Shown here piece after piece: positions 11,860-23,598 of a DNA stretch of 64,000 nt. Source of the stretch: Batillaria attramentaria. Taxonomy: Eukaryota > Mollusca > Gastropoda > Batillariidae. Under the pieces are notes generated by a model. The model saw nothing but the letters and a program-made list of their open reading frames with translations. It did not search any database and had not been told where the DNA came from. The DNA lies in assembly GCA_018292915.2 (NCBI GenBank), contig JACVVK020000544.1:202001-266000 (forward strand), read 5' to 3'. Every line of letters begins with the position of its first letter. The stretch's first letter is position 1. The position numbers were made by a program, and so were the translations under genes.

Positions 11860-11865
11860 TTTATT
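11860..11865 (-). terminator. DYNC2I1: Candidate poly(A) signal of DYNC2I1
   Basis: AATAAA on the minus strand. It would give a 3' UTR of about 2.9 kb containing the 33/34-bp array. ATTAAA variants nearer the stop (about 14107 and 14381) are alternatives. Confidence 0.4.
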
Positions 11866-12106
11866 GGACGGCTTTGATAACAATTTCACAACTGAGTCAA
11901 CGCAGTAAAAATTTCCCTTCCATAAAAAATACTCTACACACAAAAACTTTGACCAACCACTGGGTGAGTTGTACAAACTAGACCATCAGCATCAGTGATG
12001 TGTTGATGGAATAAGTTAGAAATAAACACGCGTAAAGCACTACTTGTAACTTACACTCGTCACGTCAACAGAATGAATGACTGCTGTGGTCTGACAATGT
12101 GATACT

Positions 12107-13150
12107 TACATGTACAACAAGCAGACAAAATGTGGTACATACATGTACAACAAGCAGACAAAATGTAAATACATACATGTACAACAAGCAGACAAAATGT
12201 GGTACATACATGTACAACAAGCAGACAAAATGTGGTACATACATGTACAACAAGCAGACAAAATGTGAATACATACATGTACAAAAAGCAGACAAAATGT
12301 AAATACATACATGTACAACAAGCAGACAAAATGTGGTACATACATGTACAACAAGCAGACAAAATGTGGTACATACATGTACAACAAGCAGACAAAATGT
12401 GAATACATACATGTACAACAAGCAGACAAAATGTGGTACAAACATGTACAACAAGCAGACAAAATGTAAATACATACATGTACAAAAAGCAGACAAAATG
12501 TACATACATGTACAACAAGCAGACAAAATGTGGTACATACATGTACAACAAGCAGACAAAATGTGAATACATACATGTACAACAAGCAGACAAAATGTGG
12601 TACATACATGTACAACAAGCAGACAAAATGTGGTACATACATGTACAACAAGCAGACAAAATGTGGTACATACATGTACAACAAGCAGACAAAATGTGGT
12701 ACATACATGTACAACAAGCAGACAAAATGTGAATACATACATGTACAACAAGCAGACAAAATGTGGTACATACATGTACAACAAGCAGACAAAATGTGGT
12801 ACATACATGTACAACAAGCAGACAAAATGTGGTACATACATGTACAACAAGCAGACAAAATGTGGTACATACATGTACAACAAGCAGACAAAATGTGGTA
12901 CATACATGTACAACAAGCAGACAAAATGTGAATACATACATGTACAACAAGCAGACAAAATGTAAATACATACATGTACAACAAGCAGACAAAATGTAAA
13001 TACATACATGTACAATAAGCAGACAAAATGTGGTACATACATGTACAACAAGCAGACAAAATGTGAATACATACATGTACAACAAGCAGACAAAATGTGG
13101 TACATACATGTACAACAAGCAGACAAAATGTGAATACATACATGTACAAG
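12107..13150. repeat. 33/34-bp minisatellite, about 31 copies
   Basis: Unit ACATGTACAACAAGCAGAC plus AAAATG and a variable GGT, GAAT or AAAT linker, giving alternating 33 and 34 bp. It lies in the inferred DYNC2I1 3' UTR. Contains TACATGTA in every unit. Confidence 0.95.
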
Positions 13151-13534
13151 TACAATAAACAGAACCTGCCTATCACCTAATAAAACCTGACCATACTGTA
13201 ATAGATACAACACATGAGCAACGAGCAGACAAAATTACAAGCAAAAACAAGAAAATCACAAGACACATGCACAACTTGCAATTCTTATCTCCATGATATA
13301 TGTAGTTTTTTCTTTTATCACAGACAATGGAGTGTAAAATATGTAGCGGTACATGTACAAGCAGTCGTGACACTAGAGAAACAACCATCCTGGAAAATAA
13401 AGATATATACATCATCATGGGTCAGAAAATAAACAAAATAATATGCTGTTTTCAATCAGCACCTGGAAGATGTTTGACGGGTGTGCAACGTTTGTTTTCT
13501 GAAACATGTATTACATGTACTGGTAAACAAAATT

Positions 13535-13893
13535 GTACACTGTATATCTATACTGCACCCAAGATAGTACACTGTATATCTATACTGCACCCAAGATAGT
13601 ACACTGTATATCTATACTGCACCCAAGATAGTACACTGTATATCCATACTGCACCCAAGATAGTCAAAAACTCCGAAACAAAAGCAAGGATTTTTTTATC
13701 CCATTACCAGAAAACCAGACCAAACCCAAGAAAAGGAACAATAAAAAAAAAATAAAAAACATGTTTCCACTTGACAATTGTGAAAATCCACAGGACAGCA
13801 AATAGCCACTCTAATCCCCAATCCACAGGACAGCAAATAGCCACTCTAATCCCCAATCCACAGGACAGCAAATAGCCACTAATCCCCAATCCA
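13535..13893. repeat. Two small arrays (32 bp x 4; 35 bp x 3)
   Basis: 13535-13662: unit beginning GTACACTGTATATCTATACT. 13787-13893: unit beginning CCACAGGACAGCAAATAGCC. Both lie in the presumed DYNC2I1 3' UTR. A CA microsatellite follows at 14176-14237. Nothing else is recognised up to 14761. Confidence 0.85.
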
Positions 13894-14175
13894 CATGGTA
13901 ATTTCACTTGAAAGCAGACATGTTACACGATTCACTGACCAGATTACATTTCAAACAAGTCAGCTGGAGTCAATTTTAGACAGGCAATAACATGGACGGA
14001 TGTTTAAATGTTTTGAGATTTCAATGGACAGAAGTTCACAACCAAAAAGCCGACTGCAATGACACCACTCACACACAAGTATCTGCATGCCACAACAGGA
14101 ATAGTTTTAATGTCTAAAATATTAGTCTCTGTACAAATAAGCTTCAGACTAAGACCCTTTGTCTCTTCATAGAGT

Positions 14176-14226
<51 letters not shown>

Positions 14227-14761
14227 CACACACACAGAGGCAAACAAAAGCACTTAATAAACATAGTTATTTAAGAAACAGCATCAAGCCTTTTAAAGAT
14301 TACCCTTCGCAACTATCTTCAACAACAGAATGTTACGGATAACACAAGTACGTGAGGAATGTAATTTGAATTTGATGCACATTTAATGCACAAAGCCTAA
14401 AATATAAAACCGCAAAATATGAAAATATTTTGTATGCTGCATAACTGATGTCATTTTTATGTAGCCATTTCACCAAAACTATAAAGACTATTTGATTACA
14501 ATGTTTATCGCAAAGTTTGGTATAACGAGACATTAGCAGTATGTTTGTACTTGTCTCACCTAGGTAAAGTTATTGAGTTCTGTACAGAACATACACATTT
14601 CTTGACTGTAACTATACGCAGCTGGTACACAACCTGCTCTGGACTGCAGGAAGTGCAGTACATGTATTACTGTATTACCAAACACAGAGTAAGAACAATG
14701 AATTTCTATCCACTGAGTCATGTACACATGGACGATGGGAGCTACAGACATGTCTCTTGTT

Positions 14762-14872
14762 TTAGTATCTCTCCAAGTAGTGAGCTAGGAAGTCTGTCTC
14801 CAAGGGTTGTGGTTGTCGTAGACCCGCCCTCACTGTGTGCAGCTCTGTGGTTCCATTATCCAGAGACAGAAC
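14762..14872 (-). CDS. DYNC2I1: DYNC2I1 terminal coding exon
   Basis: [20 protein letters not shown] then [16 protein letters not shown] and TAA at 14762-14764. Acceptor TGCCTGCAG at 14873-14875. The acceptor and first 12 exon bases are repeated twice upstream at a 73-bp spacing. Confidence 0.85.
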   Translation of the reverse strand, partial: VLSLDNGTTELHTVRAGLRQPQPLETDFLAHYLERY

Positions 14873-15352
14873 CTGCAGGCATTTATTGCAACGAGTGGTT
14901 AAGAGTTATGGCAGGAGAACTGTACCAGAAACTCAGAGACAGAACCTGCAGCCATTTATTGCAACGAGTGGTTAAGAGTTATGGTAGGAGAACTGTACCA
15001 GAAACTCAGAGACAGAACCTGCAGCCATTTATTGCAACGAGTGGTTAAGAGTTATGGTAGGAGAACTGTACCAGAAACTCTGAAAAACAATTTAAAGTCT
15101 TACACTTACAGAAACGAAAAAACAACAATAGCAACAAATCCAAACCTGGTCTCCTGGCATCAACCTCAGAAAATGGTACATCCATTTTGTTTACAGGTAA
15201 CACACAGTGAAAACTAATACTGCTGACATAGGGAAAAATAACAGGAAGGGGCTAGGGGCCGTCACTTTGACCAGGTACTCACCATGTGTGCTGGCTGGTT
15301 CTTACTGCCCCCCACAAGGGCAGGATCACTCCCAACACAGAACCATGTTGCC

Positions 15353-15399
<47 letters not shown>

Positions 15400-15481
15400 A
15401 CACACACACACCACACACACACACACACACACGCACGCACGCACGCACACACACGCACGCATGCACACACAACACACACAC

Positions 15482-15529
<48 letters not shown>

Positions 15530-18500
15530 TCCAAATTCTAGAAAATGAAGGCATTTGAACAACTTTTTTGTCAAAAAAATGTCACAACTGACTTTTTTAA
15601 TATGGGTGAAGACTCTTCTAAAAATGCAGCAAGAGAAAATTCCTGACAACTTGATCCAGAGATTATGACTGCCTACTTTATCTCAAAGTACCAAGCCATT
15701 TTACGCAATAGTTTAGGAGACATCCAGTGGCATGCGTGCGCACACACACACACACACACACAGAGTAACACAACTCCTGTCAAAAAGAATGCAGCCACAT
15801 AGTGTGCATCGTCTGGAGAAATATCAGTACTGTTTTTTATCACTGGAACTTGCTTCAGCACATCCCACGTAGTTCCTCCTCTATGGAGAGGCAATTGAAC
15901 AAAACTTGAAACCAGCCAACCAGACAAGAAGCACCTACCTGCCAGCTGTGATCTGGTCACTCTGCACTGGAACAGCCCCTGTTTCCACCAAATCAAACAT
16001 ATACAGGCTGGAGTTGGCTGCAAGGACAAAGAACACGGCCGGCCGGCTATGGGACCACTCCACTGAGATGATGGGCTGACCTTCACAAAACGCTGTCCAT
16101 GAGGTCAAGGGATGCTCTGCAATAAGATGATTTGAAGTCAATGATGCCAGAAAGAGCTAGAAAAAGAGATGGAACACGTAAGATTAATGACAAGATGAAA
16201 ATAAGAAAGAAAGAAACACACCACAGCTTGGTTAGAACTGTTTTCCTGGCATTCTGTTGATTTCCCATGGAAGTTTGGGCAAAATGTATCTAGAGTTATT
16301 CAACATTAACACTTTATTTTGGGCAAAATGTATCTAGAGTTATTCAACATTAACACTTTATTTTGGGCAAAATGTATCTAGAGTTATTCAACATTAACAC
16401 TTTATTTTGGGCAAAATGTATCTAGAGTTATTCAACATTAACACTTTATTTCACCAGTGGAAGGGGCAAATTATTGTGCAACAATAATTTGCGCTTTCTT
16501 GGAAACAAAATCCTCTTTCTCAGAAAAACTGCTGTTTAGTGTGACACACTCCACCTGAGTATCAACTCACCTAAAGATGTGTGATACAGATGAACCGAAC
16601 CATCTTCACAGCCAGCCTGTCAGACAAATTAACAACAAATCTTCACACAAATACCACAAGATGTGTGATACAGATGAACCGAACCATCTTCACACCCAGC
16701 CTGTCAGACAAATTAACAACAAATCTTCACACAAACAAATACCACAAGATGTGTGATACAGAGGAACTGAACCATCTTCACAGCCAGCCTGTCAGACAAA
16801 TTAACAACAAATCTTCACACAAACAAATACCACAAGATGTGTGATACAGAGGAACTGAACCATCTTCACAGCCAGCCTGTCAGACAAATTAACAACAAAT
16901 CTTCACACAAATACCACAAGATGTGTGATACAGATGAACTGAACCATCTTCACACCCAGCCTGTCAGACAAATTAACAACAAATCTTCACACAAATACCA
17001 CAAGATGTGTGATACAGAGGAACTGAACCATCTTCACACCCAGCCTGTCAGACAAATTAACAACAAATCTTCACACAAATACCACAGGATGTGTGATACA
17101 GATGAACTGAACCATCTTCACACCCAGTCTGTCAGACAAATTAACAACAAATCTTCACACAAATACCACAAGATGTGTGATACAGATGAACTGAACCATC
17201 TTCACACCCAGTCTGTCAGACAAATTAACAAATTATTACACAAACAAATACCACAAGATGTGTGATACAGATGAACTGAACCATCTTCACACCCAGCCTG
17301 TCAGACAAATTAACAACAAATCTTCACACAAATACCACAAGATGTGTGATACAGATGAACTGAACCATCTTCACACCCAGTCTGTCAGACAAATTAACAA
17401 CAAATCTTCACACAAACAAATACCACAGGATGTGTGATACAGAGGAACTGAACCATCTTCACACCCAGTCTGTCAGACAAATTAACAACAAATTATTACA
17501 CAAACAAATACCACAAGATGTGTGATACAGATGAACTGAACCATCTTCACACCCAGTCTGTCAGACAAATTAACAACAAATCTGCACACAAATACCACAA
17601 GATGTGTGATACAGATGAACTGAACCATCTTCACACCCAGTCTGTCAGACAAATTAACAACAAATCTTCACACAAACAAATACCACAGGATGTGTGATAC
17701 AGAGGAACTGAACCATCTTCACACCCAGTCTGTCAGACAAATTAACAACAAATTATTACACAAACAAATACCACAAGATGTACAACAAAGATCTAGCGCA
17801 GTAAACAAATCCACAAAGGCTACAGCAAAGTCATTGGCAAAAATTAAAAAATAATTAAGTAAACAAATTTATTACCTGGGAAGTAAACAACTAGCATTGG
17901 GAGTCACACTTACCAAGAAGTACGGCTCTCCAAATGGTGAGAAACTGATTATTACCTGGGAAGTAAACAACTAGCATTGGGAGTCACACTTACCAAGAAG
18001 TACGGCTCTCCAAATGGTGAGAAACTGATTATTACCTGGGAAGTAAACAACTAGCATTGGGAGTCACACTTACCAAGAAGTACGGCTCTCCAAATGGTGA
18101 GAAATTGATGCATGTGACTTTCTTTGGAGATTCTGCAACAAGCAGCACTTCATGAGTGACATGACATTTGGTGAATTTTTACTTTCGGCATCAACTGGCT
18201 AAAAAAGTGTAGAGTTATTAATAATTAATATAATTAAAATATATAATTATAAAAGTAAAAACAAGAAACTGTGGTTAAGAGAATACCATCAAAAGAAAAA
18301 CAAGAAAGAAAAAAGACATCTACTAAAATGCAAAACTGACCTATTTCTGTCTGGAATACACGAGGGTAAACGCGGGATCCGAACCGTACACCATGGATCA
18401 CTTGGCCCTGAGAATAGAACAAGACTCAAACAGTTAAATTAGTAAAGAAATTACACAAGGACAAACAGGTGTATGTAATTATTACACAGAAATTCAGCAC

Positions 18501-21500
18501 TTCTCTAGCCAATTTTCTTCCTGGAAATCTGTCTTCCTTACAACAAAAAAAAAATAAATAAAATTTTTTTTTTTTTTTTTTTAAATCTGTGACTGACCAG
18601 ATCTGTGCCAACAAAGAAGTGGTTGAGATCAGACGGATTCAGCTTAATGTCAAGCGCTCGTGGGCTTCCGGACGCCAGATTCCTGGGGAAAAACCAAAAC
18701 ACACACAACATTATATAACACTTTATGTAACACTGTACACATCACCTTCAAAGTTGAATGGCTTGTGTTTTGGGGAATGGACGTGAACTAACCCGTTTAT
18801 TAAACCCTGGTTTTGCTGAATTATAATAATAATAATAATAATGACTTATAAGGCACCTATATCTATGAAATGAAACAGGCTCTAAGTGTCGTACATCATA
18901 ACTACATACACCACTTTCATACACGCAGACTCACAGGGAACATTCAAAGTTAAACAATATCTCACAACAAGCAGGCTGACACGGTGTGGAAGGGCAGAGT
19001 AAATCAGTAATCAGTTTTAAATAGGTGGGTTTTGAGGCAGCGTTTGAAGCTGGCACTGGACTCTGAGTGTCTAAGTGGTTTAGGAAGTTGGTTCCAGAGA
19101 GATGCAGCCTGAAAGGAAAAGGATCTCTGACCATATGTTTTAGTTCTTACTGAAGGGGAATTAATATGTCTGATGCTGAAAATGCCATAGAGGTAGTGCA
19201 GAATCTGGAATATACTGGCCGTTCTCAACACCACAAGGGTTCAACATGAAGCAGCAAAACATGCACGGTCTCTCTAAATCCATCAACATAATCAGCAGAC
19301 ATAAACGTTAAACCTACAACATGTGCAAATCTTGATACTGTCAATAAGGACTGACCAAACAGATCACTATAAGCAATTTCCCTTTCAGAGATAAATGAAG
19401 TATTTTCAACTTCAAACAGAATATCAGAGCTAGAGCCTAATTTTAACGCAGAACGTCTAGGTTCAATTTGTCAAACGTGCAATGAAGAGATTGTAACATC
19501 AGTGGCCCACAGCATGCAACAGTTGCTATTTCAAGGGAGACGGCCATGGCATGCAACTGTACCTATTTCAGGGGAGACGGCCATGGCAAGCAACTGTTCC
19601 TATTTCAGGGGAGACGGCCATGGCAAGCAACTGTACCTATTTCAGGGGAGACGGCCATGGCAAGCAACTGTACCTATTTCAGGGGAGACGGCCATGGCAA
19701 GCAACTGTACCTATTTCAGGGGAGACGGCCATGGCAAGCAACTGTACCTATTTCAGGGGAGACGGCCATGGCAAGCAACTGTACCTATTTCAGGGGAGAC
19801 GGCCATGGCAAGCAACTGTACCTATTTCAGGGGAGACGGCCATGGCAAGCAACTGTACCTATTTCAGGGGAGACGGCCATGGCATGCAACTGTTCCTATT
19901 TCAGGGGACACGGCCATGGCATGCAACTGTTCCTATTTCAGGGGACACGGCCATGGCATGCAACTGTTCCTAGTTCAGGGGAGACGGCCAGGGCATGCAA
20001 CTGTTCCTATTTCAGGGGAGACGGCCAGGGCATGCAACTGTTCCTAGTTCAGAGGAGACGGCCAGGGCATGCAACTGTTCCTATTTCAGGGGAGACGGCC
20101 AGGGCATGCAACTGTTCCTAGTTCAGGGTAGACGGCCAGGGCATGCAACTGTTCCTATTTCAGGGGACACGGCCATGGCATGCAACTGTTCCTAGTTCAG
20201 GGGAGACAGCCACTGCGTGCAACTGTTCCTATTTCAGGGGAGACGGCCAGGGCATGCAACTGTTCCTAGTTCAGGGGAGACGGCCAGGGCATGCAACTGT
20301 TCCTATTTCAGGGGAGACGGCCAGGGCATGCAACTGTTCCTATTTCAGAGGACACGGCCATGGCATGCAACTGTTCCTATTTCAGGGGAGACGGCCAGGG
20401 CATGCAACTGTTCCTATTTCAGGGGACACGGCCACTGCGTGCAACTGTTCCTATTTCAGGGGAGACGGCCACTGCGTGCAACTGTTCCTATTTCAGGGGA
20501 GATGGCCACTGCGTGCAACTGTTCCTATTTCAGGGGAGACGGCCACTGCGTGCAACTGTTCCTAGTTCAGGGGAGACGGCCAGGGCATGCAACTGTTCCC
20601 ATTGCAGGGGAGACAGCCAGGGCATGCAACTGTTCCTATTTCAGGGGAGACGGCCATGGCATGCAACTGTTCCTAGTTCAGGGGAGACGGCCAGGGCATG
20701 CAACTGTTCCTATTTCAGGGGAGACGGCCATGGCATGCAACTGTTCCTAGTTCAGGGGAGACGGCCATGGCATGCAACTGTTCCTATTTCAGGGGACACG
20801 GCCAAGGCATGCAACTGTTCCTATTTCAGGGGAGACGGCCACTGCGTGCAACTGTTCCTATTTCAGGGGAGACAGCCACTGCATGCAACTGTTCCTATTT
20901 CAGGGGAGATGGCCACTGCGTGCAACTGTTCCTATTTCAGGGGAGACGGCCACTGCGTGCAACTGTTCCTAGTTCAGGGGAGACGGCCAGGGCATGCAAC
21001 TGTTCCCATTGCAGGGGAGACAGCCAGGGCATGCAACTGTTCCTATTTTAGGGGAGACGGCCACTGCGTGCAACTGTTCCTATTTCAGGGGAGACGGCCA
21101 CAGCTGCTGTGCTACTCACTTGTTGGGGTTGTCAAGGACGATGGCAGAACTGCGTAAAAGCTTCACTCGACCACCCGGTGCCAGGCCTAAGTCGACCTCT
21201 GACCCCGCTGTGTCTGGTGCCGAGATCTCCGTGACAACCTGAAACGAGAGATACGGGTGTTTGCCACATCACATGAAAAGAAAATATCAGCATACCTGTG
21301 ACAGGTACCGCACTATACGTAGCCATTTGTGTGGGAACTGACTTCTCCAATAGCTATCTATGACAGGTACCCCACTAATATACCCCACTAACTGGTAGCC
21401 ACTTGTGTGGGAATTGACTGCTGTAGCTACCTGTGACAGGCACACTGCTGATCGGTAGCCACTTGTGTGGGAACTGACTTCTCCTGTAGCTAGCTGTGAC

Positions 21501-23072
21501 AGGGTGGGTGGGTGTTTGGGGGTTTAACGTCCTTTTCCACCACATAGTAGCTGTGACAGGCACCCCACTAATTGGTAGCCACTTGTGTGGGAACCGACTT
21601 CTCCGGTAGCTAGCTGTGACAGGCACCCCACTTGTGTGGGAATTGACTTCTCTTCTAGTTACAGGCATGCTACTCCCAAAAAAGAGTTTTCACTGAAAAT
21701 CTGGCACAGCGAGATAATCGAGCCGGCGTAGCCGGCCAGTCTGCTAGGGGGGGTCCGGGGGGGCATGCCCCCCCTTGAAAATTTTTGAAAAAATCGTTAA
21801 AATCTGTGCAATCTGGCGCATTCTGAGTACTTTTTCCAGGATAAAAAAAATAGTTTTCACATTTTCATTTTCGCGGATTTCCGCGAATTCACGGAAGAGT
21901 AGCATGCCTGTAGTTACCTGTGACAGGTACCTCACTAATCGGTAGCCACTTGTGTGGGAACCGACTTCTCCAGTAGCTAGCTGTGACAGGCACCCCACTA
22001 ATCGGCAGCCATTTGTGTGGGAATTGACTTCTTCTGTAGCTACCTGTGACAGGCACCCACTAATCGGTAGCCACTTGTGTGGGAATTGACTTCTCCTCTC
22101 GCTACCTGTGACGGGTACCCCACTAATAATTATTGGTAGCCACTTCTGTGGGAATTGACTTCTCCTTTAGCTACCTGTGACGGGTACCCCACTAATCGGT
22201 AGCCACTTCTGTGGGAATTGACTTCTCCTCTCGCTACCTGTGACGGGCACCCCACTAATAATTATTGGTAGCCACTTCTGTGGGAATTGACTTCTCCTTT
22301 AGCTACCTGTGACGGGTACCCCACTAATAATTATTGGTAGCGACTTGTGTGGGAATTGACTTCTCCTTTAGCTACCTGTGACGGGTACCCCACTAATCGG
22401 TAGCGACTTGTGTGGGAATTGACTTCTCCTTTAGCTACCTGTGACGGGTACCCCACTAATCGGTAGCCACTTGTGTGGGAATTGACTTCTCCTCTCGCTA
22501 CCTGTGACGGGTACCCCACTAATAATTATTGGTAGCCACTTGTGTGGGAATTGACTTCTCCTCTCGCTACCTGTGACGGGTACCCCACTAATAATTATTG
22601 GTAGCCACTTCTGTGGGAACTGACTTCTCCTTTAGCTACCTGTGACGGGTACCCCACTAATCGGTAGCGACTTGTGTGGGAATTGACTTCTCCTTTAGCT
22701 ACCTGTGACGGGTACCCCACTAATAATTATTGGTAGCCACTTCTGTGGGAATTGACTTCTCCTTTAGCTACCTGTGACGGGTACCCCACTAATCGGTAGC
22801 CACTTCTGTGGGAATTGACTTCTCCTTTAGCTACCTGTGACGGGTACCCCACTAATCGGTAGCGACTTGTGTGGGAATTGACTTCTCCTTTAGCTACCTG
22901 TGACGGGTACCCCACTAATCGGTAGCCACTTCTGTGGGAATTGACTTCTCCTTTAGCTACCTGTGACAGTTGCTGTTTCCTCTCTTTTTTAAGTTTACAA
23001 ATACATGTTTGGTTCCACTGCTGGAGTGTCACAATTTGTTCACCAACACCCGATTTTGATTTTTTTTTTTCC

Positions 23073-23109
<37 letters not shown>

Positions 23110-23112
23110 TGT

Positions 23113-23199
<87 letters not shown>

Positions 23200-23202
23200 T
23201 GT

Positions 23203-23239
<37 letters not shown>

Positions 23240-23258
23240 TGTGTGTGTGTGTACGTGT

Positions 23259-23301
<43 letters not shown>

Positions 23302-23304
23302 TGT

Positions 23305-23353
<49 letters not shown>

Positions 23354-23356
23354 TGT

Positions 23357-23411
<55 letters not shown>

Positions 23412-23442
23412 TGTACGTGTGTGTGTGTACGTGTGTACGTGT

Positions 23443-23477
<35 letters not shown>

Positions 23478-23480
23478 TGT

Positions 23481-23529
<49 letters not shown>

Positions 23530-23532
23530 TGT

Positions 23533-23598
<66 letters not shown>

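Larger units (their letters stand above)
21290..22968. repeat. 63-69-bp minisatellite, about 24 copies
   Basis: Unit contains TAGCTACCTGTGACGGGTAC, CCCACTAATCGGTAGCCACTT and GTGTGGGAATTGACTTCTCC. Variants carry AATAATTATTGG. Interrupted by a SINE tail (21499-21545) and a TIR element (21661-21911). Confidence 0.95.

Noticed and set aside
12060..13213. Cys/Tyr/His-rich open frames on both strands
   Set aside because: Products of the 33/34-bp array, different frames of one unit; no protein evidence.
19502..21157. Multiple overlapping plus-strand open frames of 140-290 codons
   Set aside because: 37-bp array read in all three frames in turn.
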